A DNA stretch of 64,000 nt from Chrysaora quinquecirrha (GCA_014526335.1 JACTAT010000340.1:545342-609341), one strand, 5' to 3'; numbered from the stretch's first letter, positions 22,319-33,785 are shown. Program-made: numbers and translations. Notes: a model not told the origin generated them from the letters alone.

Positions 22319-22501
22319 TTCAATTTGTTCTTTCTCCTTAGGTTTTAAATGCTCAAGATCAAAATGCAGATCATTTTCACTTTGATTCGCATGCTCATTA
22401 CCCCCCTGAATCCATAATTGGATCGTTCATTTCAACTTCAACTTGTTGCAAACACCCAACGTTAGTTCCTTTGAATAATTTCACTGAGTTTACCCCCGGA
22501 T

Positions 22502-24133
22502 TTACGATTTGTACGGGTACTGTTTGTTCTTTAGGTCTAAGACTACACGAGCAACTAATACGCCTCTTTCAGCTAAATCAAAATTAGGCTCTAAAACACT
22601 CTCAGAAATGGTCGGATTTCGAATATGAGCAGTTTCAATAACTTCGTGCCTGCCGGGTATTACTATGTCATTACTCAACACGACAACAGAGGGATCTTTC
22701 AACGACGAATCGTAAATGGTCAGCGGTTGACAACTCAAATCAGGAAATCTCAACACCATATTAGCAGTGTCAATGCTAACTTTATTGTTCATAAGCCAAT
22801 CTAAACCCAAAATAACTTCAGAAAGAATTTCATTTGCAACGTAAAATTCTTGATTTCTATGCATGTTATTCAATTCGAGCAATAAATTTGTTTTGCCTAA
22901 TATGCCTATTGGCGAGTTATTTGCTGCCTCGGCAACGATATCAGCAGGCAACAATGGCTCCTCGTTGGTTTTCAAAGATTCCCATTCATCTTTACTTATC
23001 AGGGATATTGAGGCCCCTGTATCAATAATACACAATTTGTTTTGCCCGTTGATTTTTACTTCGACTAACAACATTTTTCTTTGATTCGTTGGCGAAACGG
23101 CTGTTAGCCTGACTTTTGATTCGTTTTCGACCTTTTTCTCTACCCTTGGACCTTGACCTTGCTCTGGCCTTTGCCCTTCAGCCTCTGAATGCACCTCTGG
23201 TTTTGCCTGACAAAATTTCGAAATATGGCCTTGCATACCACATCGATAACAAACAGGAGGCTGTCGGTTCGGACGGTTTCCTCTTTGAAAATTTACATTT
23301 TGATTTTGATTTCGACGTGCCACAGCATGATAACAATCACGGGCAAGATGCCCTGGTTTTTGACAGAGAAAACAAATTTGACCAGAGGTCATATTATTTC
23401 TACTTTTAAACTCATTAAATGTAGGACACTGTTTAGCTAGGTGCCCGTACCCTCCACAACTGTAGCAAGTTCTAGCTGCTTGCCCCGAACTTACTGCTCC
23501 TACTGCTGTTCTGCTTGGAACTTGTCTCGCCACTGCCTCTGCTCGCAGAGCCTCCATGGTAGAATTGGCGGCCTCGAACCTCCTTGCTATCAGAACGGCA
23601 TCATCCAGTGTAGCTGGTGGTTCTTGCAACAGCTTGGTTTGCGTTGCTCTATCTCTCATACCAAGTATAAACTGGTCCACGAGACGAGTAGTATATTCTT
23701 CTCCATGAAAACCACATTTGGCTCCAAACTCTCTAAGTGCAACTGCAAAAGAATCGATCGTTTCCCCAGGCTCTTGTGTCCTTCGATGAAAATTGTGTCT
23801 CTTTTCAGTCAACGTTTGGTTTCTTTCAAACAAAGATTTCAGCTCCTTTATCCAATTTTTATAACCATTATCTCCATCAGTAAAATCAACCGATTCTGCT
23901 AAACGGAAAGCATCTTCACTAAGATTGAACAGTAACGCTAGTCTCTGTTTCTTTTCGTCTTTCAACTCAAGTGCTTCAAAATAAAGATTGCTTTTCTTGA
24001 CAAATAAATCGAAATCATCTCCAATTTTATACTTCTCTGGTCTTCTAAATAACGATAATGACAAACGATTACGCTCACAAGAATCCTGCGCTTGCCCAAC
24101 TACTTCTTCTTCTTCTTGAGCCATACTATACAC
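22502..24133 (-). CDS. Element A gag and protease
   Basis: 543 codons from ATG at 24133. The first ~200 residues form a gag capsid-like helical region. Three CCHC zinc knuckles follow: CYSCGGYGHLAKQC, CFLCQKPGHLARDC and CYRCGMQGHISKFC. An aspartic protease with the catalytic DTGAS (CIIDTGASISLIS) lies at about residue 375, then ILGLDWL. Gag packages the RNA and the protease would mature the products. The frame ends at 22502; reading continues into pol after a shift in a run of six G near 22407. Confidence 0.95.
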   Translation of the reverse strand: MYSMAQEEEEVVGQAQDSCERNRLSLSLFRRPEKYKIGDDFDLFVKKSNLYFEALELKDEKKQRLALLFNLSEDAFRLAESVDFTDGDNGYKNWIKELKSLFERNQTLTEKRHNFHRRTQEPGETIDSFAVALREFGAKCGFHGEEYTTRLVDQFILGMRDRATQTKLLQEPPATLDDAVLIARRFEAANSTMEALRAEAVARQVPSRTAVGAVSSGQAARTCYSCGGYGHLAKQCPTFNEFKSRNNMTSGQICFLCQKPGHLARDCYHAVARRNQNQNVNFQRGNRPNRQPPVCYRCGMQGHISKFCQAKPEVHSEAEGQRPEQGQGPRVEKKVENESKVRLTAVSPTNQRKMLLVEVKINGQNKLCIIDTGASISLISKDEWESLKTNEEPLLPADIVAEAANNSPIGILGKTNLLLELNNMHRNQEFYVANEILSEVILGLDWLMNNKVSIDTANMVLRFPDLSCQPLTIYDSSLKDPSVVVLSNDIVIPGRHEVIETAHIRNPTISESVLEPNFDLAERGVLVARVVLDLKNKQYPYKS

Positions 24134-24220
24134 AATTTATTTACATTCGTGTCCAGCTAGATATTTACAATATGTCTGACTCCGAAAACAGAATTCATGT
24201 CCTGGCAGGGTCGCCAAAAA

Positions 24221-24442
24221 TGTAACGAAGTACACAAGAACCAAGATAGATAACTAAACTTTATTCAATCCAATATTTCTCTTCGAATTTAAACTCCAAT
24301 AAACGATAAACTCTAACTCACAGCAATTCACTATTTCCCAACCGAACTCTCTGACACACTTCTCCAACCACTAGTGAACGCCTCCTTACATAATTACGCC
24401 CATGTCTAGTTCCAAACTCCCCCATTAACTCACATCTCTACA
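24221..24442 (-). repeat. 5' LTR of gypsy element A
   Basis: 222 bp, the copy next to the primer-binding site and gag. Confidence 0.95.
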
Positions 24443-25417
24443 ATACCTTGAATAACAATCAATCACATTCAATAAATATTCTCCACTAGCAAGAGGTCCT
24501 AGAAAGTCCATTTTCACTTCTTTCCAAGGTCCTGACGGCATTTGAGATGTTTGAAGTGGTGCTGGAGGGTTCGGATTTCCAGTAGCTTGGAATGCTATAC
24601 AGCTATCAATTTCTTCTTTTACCATCTTTTCTAAGTTAGGAAACCAGACATATTCACGAAAGAAAGCTTTTGTCTTAGCTAGTCCTTGATGGCCTTCGTG
24701 AGCTATTTGAATTGCTCTTCGTTGCAATGAGGATGGAAGGATAATTCTTGTACCACGTAGTAGTATCTTATGTTGGTGATCAATCGATATTTCATCTCGA
24801 TTATTTTTGAAGGAATTTATCAGATCACAGTTCCAACAATAGCCTGTTTGTATTGCGGCTCGTAGTCCACGTAAAACTTTGTCTTCCTCTGTAGCAGATT
24901 TTAGTTCTTCAAGAGTCAATGTTGGTAGTATAGCAGCTTCTGTAATCAAGTTAATAAAATCTTCAGCAACATTTGGTCGGAAATGCTTTGTTTGGGTTGG
25001 ATGTCTTGAAAGAAAATCAGCAGGGTTTGAAATACCAGCTTTATAAACAGCTGTAAAGTTGTACTGTTGCAGTCTTAACATCCATCTTTGAATTCGTGCA
25101 GGAGGGTTTGAACAGGGATTAGCATATATCAGCTCTAAAGGCTTATGATCAGTATACAGAGTAAATGATGCTCCATACAGATATAGATGATAATGTTCAA
25201 TTCCCCATACTATCGCCAGCGCTTCCTTTTCGGTTTGAGAGTATCTTTTCTCTACTGGTGACAGGGCTCTACTAGCATAAGCAATTATATTTGGACTATA
25301 TTTTCCAGGTTCTTTCTGAGCTAGAATGGCTGAAAGTCCAACAGGGCTTGCATCAACGATAACAAGAGTTTCTTTATTTACATCAAAATAACTAACCACA
25401 GGGTCTTTCGTTAGCAC
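24425..25417 (-). pseudogene. Element B RNase H and integrase N-terminal part
   Basis: RNase H region: VIVDASPVGLSAIL, SQTEKEALAIVWG and YTDHKPLELI, then RIQRWMLRLQQY and NPADFLSRHP. Integrase zinc finger: H-x3-H is present (HEGHQG), but the Cys pair has decayed (CIAFQ where CxxC is expected). First catalytic Asp in VKMDFLGPL. The real frame stops at VIDCYSRY where element A begins; the last residues are LTR-derived. Confidence 0.9.
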
Positions 25418-25442
25418 ATCTTTGAGTTTCTGGAAAGCATTT

Positions 25443-26670
25443 TCACAATCTGGTGTCCAGTTTGAAAGGTGTGTTCTTTTTAGTCAATTCTCCAAGAGGC
25501 TCAGTTATAGTTGCATAGTCTGGAATAAATTGAGATGAGTAATTTGACATACCCAACAAACTTCTGACTTCATTTGCACTAGTAGGTGTTGCAGCATTGA
25601 CAAATGCTTCAATTTTCTTTGCATCAGGTTTCTTCCCTTCTTTGCTGAATGTAAAACCAAAGAAATCAAGACTTTCTGTCAAAAACTTGCACTTCTCAAG
25701 GTTGAGTGTTAAATTAAGGTCTGAAAGTCGTTTCAAACATGATTCTAAAGCTTCATTGTGCTCTTTTATGTTACAACCATACACTATCACATCATCAGCT
25801 ATGTTGCGTACACCTTTTAAACCATTGAGGGCTTTACTGTAATGTGAATTAAAAAATTTCTGCTGCACTGTTAGTTCCATAATTTAAACGTTTGTATCTA
25901 TAAAAACCAACATGTGTTGTAAATTTGGTAATATTGCGGCTTTTTGGACTGAGCTCTAACTGGTGAAATGCCTGTGACAAATCAAATTTTGAAAACACTT
26001 TAGCTCCATTCAAGTCCAGGGCAATATCATTCACTGTCGGAATCGGATGTCTAATTCGCTTAATTGCGCAGTTTGCAGCTCTCATGTCTACACAGATGCG
26101 AATTTCATTGTTCTTCTTGGGAACACAAACAATAGGAGATACCCAATCAGTTTTCTCATCTTCAGGTACAGGTTCAATGATATCCTGCTGTTGTAACTGT
26201 TGCAATTCTTTTTCAACTTTGTCACGCAGGTGAAAAGGAATTCTTCGCTGTTGTTGTGCAACTGGTTGAACATCAGAATCAATAACCAAGTCAATTTGCT
26301 TGTTTTTAAGTTTTCCAATTCCTTGAAAAACCTTTGGAAATTTATTTCCAATTTTGGAGATGGTTTCATCTCTTATGGCTTTACTTGAAGATGTCTGTTG
26401 AACATGATTAACATGAAGAGTTATTAGGCCAAGATCTTGAGCTGTGTTTCGACTCAATAAACAACCTCCATTGTCTTCAGTAATATAAGATTGTGCAGTT
26501 GATAATCTTTTCTTTGTTTCAATGACTTCCTCAAATTTCCCTTGCATTTTGACAGGTTCTTTTGAATTATAAGCATAGGCTTTCACACTGGTTTGTTTCA
26601 GCTGAATGGTTTGCATTTTAGCAAATGTTGATTTATCAATAATGTTTAGTGTAGATCCAGTGTCTATCAT
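25443..26670 (-). pseudogene. Element B protease and reverse transcriptase
   Basis: Two frames. 26670-25849 starts in the protease active site (MIDTGSTLNIID) and holds the RT fingers and palm up to YKRLNYGTNSAAEIF. 25880-25443 continues the palm after a frame break near 25860, with the catalytic block degenerated to IADDVIVYG (YxDD expected) and the thumb FFGFTFSKEGK. Another break at ~25440 leads to the RNase H frame. Confidence 0.9.
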
Positions 26671-26830
26671 ATAGGAAATTTATGCTCTTGAACTGTGACA
26701 TATGCTGTTGGGTGTTTTCCTTTTTGAGATTTCATCGAATAGAAATATTCCGAACCATCTGAATCACTACTCAGGTCATTAACACTGACAGGACGGATGG
26801 TTTGCCTAGCAGCTTGTCCTTTGTTTTTGC

Positions 26831-27577
26831 TCATTGGGGTCTTTGTGAAACAAAATGGTTTTGCTTATTGCATTTATGACAAGTAACACCTTTTGCAGGA
26901 CATGGCTTTTCTCTGTGAGGAAAGTCACCCCCACAACTACGACATTTTGATTTTGCACCTTGATTTTGCCTTGTAGATGGCTTCTTTGATTTAATTGCCT
27001 GAATCTGATGATTTTGTTGAGATTTTTCTTTCTCTATTTCTGAAGCTTGATACTGACTCATTTCAGCACGACGTCCTTCAAGCAAGAAATCCTTCAAAGT
27101 CAGCTTTGGGTCTCTTAAGGCTTGTTTCCTTAGACGACTCGAATTACCTCCTGTAACTATTTGCAGCATGATTTCAAAATCGAGCGAGTCTGCAGAAAAT
27201 TCACAGGTTTGGGACAATGTGCGAAGACGTGTATGAAACTGATCTAAGGTCTCACCTTGTTGCTGTTTTGCTTGACGAAATTTATAGACTTCGTACAATT
27301 TTTTCTTTTGAGGCTCAAAGTACTCATTTAATTTCTCCACTGCCTTTGCATAATCTTTGTCGTCTCCTGTGTCTTGAAGTTGACGAAAGATCTCACGAAC
27401 TCTCGAACCAGCCTGATATAGTAGAAGAGCTCTTTTTCTTTTGTCATCAGTGATTGCATTAGAGATCAGGAACGTTTCAAAATCAGCCAGCCATGTTCTC
27501 CATCTTGGGCCTACGGACGCCCCGACATCAACATCTGGGTCGAACTGTGGCAACCCCTGAGTTAGAGGTGTAGCCAT
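26831..27577 (-). pseudogene. Element B gag
   Basis: 248 codons from ATG at 27577. Contains a gag-like helical region (WRTWLADFETFL, QGETLDQFHTRLR), a Lys/Gln-rich linker and a Cys-rich end (CRSCGGDFPHREKPC, CHKCNKQNHFVSQ). The last knuckle lacks its final Cys. The frame then closes; protease lies in another frame from ~26680. Confidence 0.88.
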
Positions 27578-27644
27578 TTTGCAAGAATCTATAGCTAGCC
27601 AGGATCTATTTATTTATTTTGTCAAACCTTTTACTCGTCGCCAA

Positions 27645-27803
27645 TGTTGTATTCTATGGTTTATAGAATAAATTCAAGAAGACACTGATCGCTGTATCGC
27701 ATGATGAACTCAAAACTAATCAAAAGTAATAAGTCTACATAAACACGTGAGGATTAGAAGACTGAGTTCTAGTAGCGTCCTTTCGCAACATAACAATACA
27801 ACA
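27645..27803 (-). repeat. 5' LTR of gypsy element B
   Basis: 159 bp next to the primer-binding site (27643 downward on the minus strand) and gag. Confidence 0.93.
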
Positions 27804-28149
27804 GAGACCAGGCCATTTTGCGAAAATAAGCAAAAGATATATCGTTCATTATTTTGGTATAAGGTGAAAAGTACTTAAAAAAAATTGAAATATGCTTTAA
27901 TGCCTGTTTCTCAACTGCACAATTTCTCTTTTAGAGCTGCACAGAAATTTTTAGAACTGCACATTTTTTGTAGAACTGCACAATAAAAAAAACTGCTTTG
28001 TAGCTAGATCTTCTTCAATTCCACGATTGATCGATGGTTTCATTTTGAGACATAGAATTTGCTCGGATAATGCTAAGTTTGCGGAGAGATAAGAGGAGCT
28101 GGTTGCTTGGTTGATGGATAGAGGAATGCTGTTGGATCCCGATCGTGGA

Positions 28150-28716
28150 CGTAATCGGGGTGGGGGGGGCGTATCCCGTTAGTAATCACATATCATCCAG
28201 CTCTTAACAAGATCCATAGTATTTTGAGCAGCCTTCAGCCTATGTTGGAGGCATCGGAGGAGCACAAGAGGATATTCTCTGGCCATCCAGTTGTGGCTTT
28301 TAGACATGCTAAAAATCTTAAGGACTCGTTGGTCAGGGCTAGGCTAGCTCCCGAATAGCAGGAGGATATTGTTAGGGGCTGCTATCGATGTGGCAAAGCC
28401 CGTTGTCAGATATGTCTGTTTATGAAGGAAGGATATAGCTAGCTTTATTTGTCATGGGAGTGGTAGAGAGTATAAGATTAATTCTAGGTTCGGTTGTGAT
28501 TCCTCAGGTGTTGTTTATTTGTTGGGTTGTAAGGTTTGTGGTGTACAGTATGTGGGCAGTACATTTACCCCTTTCCGTAATAGGTTTAATAATTACAAGT
28601 CGTGTGGTAGACGTTTTGATAGAGGAGAATTGGTCCCTCAGGTAGAGTTTTTTAGGCACTTTTCAGAAGCAGGTCATCACGGTTTTTGTCATAGTCGTCC
28701 CTTCAATACAATGTAG
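28150..28716 (+). pseudogene. PLE C-terminal remnant with GIY-YIG
   Basis: The plus-strand translation has the PLE linker (PLVITYHPALNKIHSIL, FRHAKNLKDSLVRA), the Cys knuckle CYRCGKARCQIC, and after a stop and frame change the GIY-YIG nuclease (VCGVQYVGSTFTPFRNR, 28519-28660). No RT is present. Stops at ~28355 and 28437 break it. It is unlike the PLE copies at 2460 and 31042 in sequence, so it is a separate family. Confidence 0.85.
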
Positions 28717-28739
28717 AAGGTTCCCAGGTGTTTTAACGT

Positions 28740-29647
28740 CCCTTCTTTGCAAAAGAGCTGGATTTGGGATAATTCAGCGTCACTTTCCCAAAGGGAGCAT
28801 CCTCTGGAAAGATTTAACATTACTTTATTCCAGTCTTTACGATAAAAAACACGAGACTCCCTTCACATAGACCGTGTTTTGCGTGTTAAACCATCAGGCT
28901 CGAAAACAAATAAAGGAAACGACTTATGTAACAAAGTTTAAGCAGTAATAAACATAAACCATGCATAAACCAAGAAAAGAGAGGACTGTACAACAAAATG
29001 AGATTATGATTCATTGATAACTCGATTGGAAGTTCTTCTTTCCTTCTCATTTTCTTCTTCTTGGTCAATTCCAGAAATTATATAAAACTATCTTTTGATG
29101 CGGGTGAGCTTTTTACATTGACACCCGCAATGCGGGTGGACTTAGTACCAGTTTAGCATTCAGCTGCCTTTTAACTTGCAGACCTCTGAACTTTCGCTAG
29201 ATTTCGAGGAGGTTGTGGGATGCCATGGGAAGCAGAGTGAGGTTGTGAGATGCTATACATTAATGAAGTTCTATCTTCCCGCTTGAGGCCTTTTTTGACT
29301 GATGTTGAAATCTATCAATTTGAAGGCAGCTTATTACTTTAAATTTTTGGGATCAGATTCTGTTTAAAGTCGAAAAAGCTAAACAGACATCAATCTTTTA
29401 AAGTCTTTCTTTGGCCTCCTTTGATTCCAATGGTTAACAGTCGAAACAGCCTTCTGAAGAAAAGTTGTTTCGCTACATTTAGCGCGCCGTTTATGAGTTA
29501 ATCTCACCATGTTATTTTCTGTGCTTTGTATAAACTGGAACTACCCTTCAGGCAACAAAATATTTCATCTTTCCAAACAACAGCTTATTGTTTGAAAATA
29601 AATAGATGTCGATAGGACTTTTTCGTTTTTCCCCAACAATCTGTTTA
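28740..29647. other. No recognisable gene
   Basis: AT-rich sequence. A small inverted word (ATGCGGGTGAGC, then ACACCCGCAATGCGGGTG) occurs at 29097-29140. Nothing else stands out. Confidence 0.5.
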
Positions 29648-29859
29648 GGGAGCGGTCATTAAGTATGTGCTCTGCCGGGGCGGAGGGTATTTAGGAGGGG
29701 TATGGGTTTTTTAGGTACATTTGGGTGGGGTATGAAGTAAATATTGAGGTTTTGGTGGGGGTATGAAACCAAAATCATTGTTTCCCAAAAAATTCTTTCA
29801 TGGTGGTGTGTATAGTACTTATTCAACATTTCAAGTAGTTGCTTAATTCTACTAAGTAG

Positions 29860-30750
29860 TTATTCAAGTGCTGAGCTGTCAGAGCCATCAGACTCTTCAC
29901 TTTGGCTTGATTCAGATACAACAGGTGAAGCTGTAGAACTGTTGTTTGCAGTTGGTGAAACCCACTGAAAAATTGTTCTTCGTGGCTTGGCTTTCAACCG
30001 ATTCTCCTTTCGTTTCTCATTTCTCTGAGAAGCCTTGACTAGGTTGTCCTGCATTTTATCAGCCAAGCATTGTACATAGGTATTGGCAGAAGGATCAAAT
30101 AATTTTTCATTAATAAGCCATAACAATGCTTTATGATGATATCTTGAATCAAGTTTGGCATCTTTATCTAAATCAGAGAGCTGAATCAACTTTTTTTCAT
30201 TTTCTTTTCTCAAATCATGGAGGCTAAGTCCTCCCTTTGTCAGCAATTTTATGACTTCCTCTCCTTTCACAATAAGCCTTTGATGTAATTCTTTTGCAGA
30301 CCACTTTCTGCTTTCTTTCACTCTTCTCATCTTTCTTTTCTCTTCGGCAACTTTTTCAGCATGGGGGTTTATCTTACGTTTCAAAACATTAACATTTGTA
30401 ATGATAGATGATTGCATCTTCTCTGCTGATCGAATTAAGTTCTCTAAATTGGCCTTGTTTGAGTCAAGAAATTTCAGCTCACTCGCCTTCCAAGACTTTA
30501 TGTTCATGTCCTTGTCAAACAGATTAGTGCGCCATTCGCAAATCTCTTTTACTGCTTTTGAAACCTCTGCAATAAGATTCTCCAAAACATTATTTGCTGA
30601 TTCAGCTCTTGAGATATCTCCACTTTTCATTTTACCAACTTTTTCGGCAGAAAAGTGGACAATGTTTACAGCTCTTCCATCTTTACTCTCTGAACTTAAA
30701 AGAGTGTTTGCTTTTTTCGTCAAATTTTCGACTTTGACTTCATTCTCCAA
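29860..30750 (-). CDS. Coiled-coil protein, 3' part of the SAM gene
   Basis: 296 codons, highly charged with long helical stretches (KVAEEKRKMRRVKESRKW, ENEKKLIQLSDLDKD), a conserved-looking WLINEKLFDPSANTYVQCLADK, and an acidic Ser-rich tail. I recognise no family. It lies on the same strand as the SAM exons at 33277-33785, separated from them only by a PLE insertion, so it is probably the downstream part of the same gene; the ATG at 30750 need not be a true start. Confidence 0.6.
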   Translation of the reverse strand: MENEVKVENLTKKANTLLSSESKDGRAVNIVHFSAEKVGKMKSGDISRAESANNVLENLIAEVSKAVKEICEWRTNLFDKDMNIKSWKASELKFLDSNKANLENLIRSAEKMQSSIITNVNVLKRKINPHAEKVAEEKRKMRRVKESRKWSAKELHQRLIVKGEEVIKLLTKGGLSLHDLRKENEKKLIQLSDLDKDAKLDSRYHHKALLWLINEKLFDPSANTYVQCLADKMQDNLVKASQRNEKRKENRLKAKPRRTIFQWVSPTANNSSTASPVVSESSQSEESDGSDSSALE

Positions 30751-31041
30751 CGACTAACTCGCTGTGCTGTCACATAGCTTTTGAATTGCAATGGTGCAAT
30801 CAGCTCATAACACGCATGGAAAAATATATCTACTCTGTTGAAATTGCATCATGGAGATAGACCATTTCAACTAAGGGCCTCGTTTTCAAATAAATTGAAA
30901 ATTAGGTCATATAGAAATTTCGACTTCAGATTCCAATTCAGCACCTTCTTTTTAGTGTTGAGCCAAAGTTTTATGCTTCTAGTCCTTGAGATATTGATTT
31001 TATAGGTGTTAAAAGTTTGAAATTCTATAAAGGATAAGACA

Positions 31042-33094
31042 ATGTCTCAAAAAAGGGAAAGACATGTGAGAAAATACAACAACCTTCTTGAAAGAAATAA
31101 CACTACCAATAATGATAATGGCATAGAGGTAGACAAAGATCGCTGGATGATTAACCTATCCAGCAAAGATCTCTCATCATCCGAAAAATCTCTTCTGTCC
31201 CGAGGTTTGAACTTCGGTCTTGCGTCCACTTATATCCGCAAAAAGGATATAATAGCAGAAGTGGAAGGAAAACTAGATTATCTCGAAAAAACAGATACCA
31301 TGTCGGTAAGTGATGGAGCCTGCGTAAGAGCAGAAGTATGCACCATCCTAACGAATTCTGCTCTTCCTAAAGATAACATTTCTAGAAAAGAAAGGAAGGC
31401 TTTGAGTGATCTAAGGAAAGATGATAGCATTAAGATCCTATCTGCTGATAAGGGGCGAGCGACTGTTCTTCTCAACAGCACGGACTATATTCAAAAGTGC
31501 ACCCAGCACATCGAGAACGGCCCTTATGAATATCTGAAATGCGATCCAACTAACAAAATTAAGCGCCAAGGTCTGAAGCTTACTAAAGGCTTACATGACA
31601 TGAAAATAATTTCAGATGAAGCATATCGGAATATCAAACCTTCCGATTCTCATGCTCCAAGTTTCTATGGACTTCCCAAAATACACAAAGAGGGTTTTCC
31701 TATTAGACCTCAAGTGTCCTGTAGTGGTACACCACTAGAAAACCTTTCAAAGTATATTGCCAAAATCTTGAAACGCTACATCAAGAAAAGGGGACATGCA
31801 AAGAACTCAAAAGAATTTTCGGAGTAGATCCGTAATGTTGAGATAGAAGACGATGAAATGATGATATCTTTCGATGTCACCTCTCTATACACCAACATGC
31901 CTATTAAGGACTCTTTGAGAATCATAAGCGATTTACTCCGAAAAGACAGAGATCTACGCAAAAAACTTCTATACCCGTGGATATGTTGATTGAAATGATA
32001 GAATTCGACTTAACTACCACTTGGTTCAAATTCAATGGGAAGTTTATCTCACAAACAGATGGAGTAGCAATGGGAAAACCTGCCTCTTCTGTTGTTGCCG
32101 AGATCTTTATGCAAGAAAAAGAATCTCTTGCCCTTGATTCATACATTGAGAAACCCAAAGTATGGGAGAGATATGTAGATGATGTGTTCGTGATTATGAA
32201 AAGGGACAAGATGGAAGATTTCTATAAGCACATCACTTCCCTACATGTGAAAATGAAGTTCACAGGTAGAGAATGATGGAAAACTAGCCTTCCTTGACAC
32301 TGAGATTCAAAGGAATGCCAATAAAAGTCTAAGCGTATCAGTGTGCAGGAAGCCCACCCACACTGACCATTACCCGAATGCGAACTTGCATCACTTAGAC
32401 AGTGTCAAAAACAGTGTCATATCTTTTTCTTCAACAGAGCAAAATCTATCACGAGCAATCTTGATGATCTAGATAATGAGTATACAAAAGGATTTCAAGC
32501 GTTCTAAAGGCCAATGAATATAAACAAGAAGACATACGCAAGGTCACGAGAAAAATCTCAAAGCCCAGACAGAATGCTGAGGCTGACAAAGAGGAGCCTA
32601 AATGTTCTATGAACCTGCCATACAGCAGAGGGACAAGTGAGAAAATCCGTCGATCTTTGTCCTAACAAAATATAAGGTGTACTTTTTATTCCCTTAATAC
32701 ACTTAAAAAGTCGCTTCCAAGGCCAAAAGACAAAGTTGACGATCTTGAAAAATCAAACGTGGTATGCAAAATACCATGTAGAGATTGTCCTAAATCTTAT
32801 ATAGGACAATCGAAAAGAGAGACAGGAACTAGGCTCAAAGAACATAAATCGAATGTGACCCATGGTCGAACTGACAAAAGTGATCTTGCCAATCATTGTT
32901 GGACGGATTGGGATAACATTTCAGTGATTCATGAAGATAAGAACTGGAAAAACAGACTTGTTAAAGAAAGCATTCACTCAGTTCTATCAACTCCTTGTAT
33001 CAATCAAGTATCTTACTCAATCCCAGAAATTTGGTTGAATAACATCAAAAGTTGCACTGAACGCAATTCTGGCGCCACAAATTTTAGAAATTGA
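31042..33094 (+). pseudogene. PLE inserted in the TTA element
   Basis: 31042-31827: N-terminal PLE region (LLSRGLNFGLAST), KILSADKGRATVLLN and the RT fingers with FYGLPKIHKEGFPIRP. From ~31828 other frames carry SFDVTSLYTNMP and then 31977-32276 with DGVAMGKPASS and the catalytic RYVDDVFVI. A degenerate stretch (LAFLDTEIQRN, RKPTHTDHYPN) follows, then 32759-33094 with the GIY-YIG nuclease (CPKSYIGQSKRETGTRLKEH). All domains of a full-length PLE are present in order, but at least four frame breaks separate them. The 3' end has a hammerhead-like motif at 33196. Confidence 0.9.
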
Positions 33095-33191
33095 GGGCCA
33101 AAAAATTCCGAGCTTCCTCGCAGGTCCGGTTAATTTCACACCTTTCGATCCGACCTTTGCAATAAATAGGCAAGAAACCACATTTCTCATT

Positions 33192-33236
33192 GCCCGATGA
33201 TGGGAGACGGATCTCTCCCGAAACGTTGCCCAACTA
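33192..33236 (+). ncRNA. Hammerhead-like motif at the PLE 3' end
   Basis: The core reads C-CGATGA, then GGGAGA-CGGA-TCTCCC as stem II, then CGAAAC, as in the small hammerheads described for PLEs. The canonical CUGAUGA has become CCGAUGA, so activity is doubtful. It lies ~100 bp past the GIY-YIG stop, where PLE ribozymes sit. Confidence 0.5.
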
Positions 33237-33276
33237 AATATCAAAGGCTTGTCATGATAAGTGGTGACTATCATGT

Positions 33277-33785
33277 CTAATACAATGCATGGAAAAGCTC
33301 CACCAGCACTTCATTGCAGTATACAAGTTGTGGAGTTAGTGGGTTCGGTATCCATTGATCCTTTACCAGTTTTGGACCTGAAGAGAAATTACATTCAAAT
33401 ATAGATGGATGGCGGTGATTAATTTTTTTTGCAAAAACTCTTACAGTATGATACTTGTGATTCATAAAGAGCCCAAAAAGATCTACTTACATTTAGACAT
33501 GTCATCCTGTTGTTTATCACACTGCGTTGTTGTAGTATCGTTTGATTTATTTTGTGTTGGCACGCCATGTTCAGTTTTTGAAGGCAGTATTTCCAGAGCT
33601 GCTGTGGGTCTTTTTCTGTGACCAGGTTTGTCAAAAATTCCAACATCCTGCATTAAGCTAGTGAGCTCTGAATTACAGGTTACCATAGATAAAATCTGGT
33701 CCAAGTCATCATAACCTTGATCTGCAAAACTGTCAACATATTGAGAAAGGTTATTTTTCTCAAGAAACTTTTGCACCTCTTCCAT
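33277..33785 (-). CDS. SAM-domain protein, 5' exons
   Basis: Exon 1, 33785-33491, starts at ATG (MEEVQKFLEKNNLSQYVDSF) and encodes a SAM-like helical domain of ~65 residues ending DVGIFDKPGHRKRPTAAL, then a polar tail; donor GTAAGT. Exon 2 starts at 33377 after TTTCTCTTCAG. Exon 1 ends in phase 1 and exon 2 continues in frame (PKLVKDQWIPNPLTPQLVY). The frame then meets a stop at 33277, next to the PLE insertion. SAM domains mediate protein-protein contacts. The gene is divergent from the one at 34117, with about 330 bp between. Confidence 0.65.

Larger units (their letters stand above)
19134..24442 (-). mobile_element. Ty3/gypsy retrotransposon A, young insertion
   Basis: 5.3 kb with two 222-bp LTRs (19134-19355 and 24221-24442; ends TGTAACGAAG and CATCTCTACA) that I read as identical. 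A 4-bp target duplication ATAC lies at 19130-19133 and 24443-24446. The primer-binding site after the 5' LTR (minus strand, near 24216) starts TGGCGACCCTGCC. A purine-rich tract (AGGCGTGGGGAG) precedes the 3' LTR. It is inserted in element B's integrase. gag-protease and pol are separated by one frame change at a G run near 22407. Confidence 0.95.
18102..27803 (-). mobile_element. Ty3/gypsy retrotransposon B (split by element A)
   Basis: LTRs of 159 bp at 18102-18260 and 27645-27803 begin TGTTGTATTC and end AATACAACA. They differ at about four positions. A 5-bp target duplication GAGAC lies at 18097-18101 and 27804-27808. The primer-binding site just inside the 5' LTR (minus strand, 27643 downward) reads TGGCGACGAG, which fits the 3' end of a Ser tRNA. 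Order on the minus strand: gag, protease, RT, RNase H, integrase. Element A (19134-24442) cuts the integrase, and there are at least two frame breaks in pol, so B is dead. Confidence 0.92.

Noticed and set aside
23116..23902. Plus-strand open frames within element A gag
   Set aside because: Antisense of gag with its CCHC knuckles.
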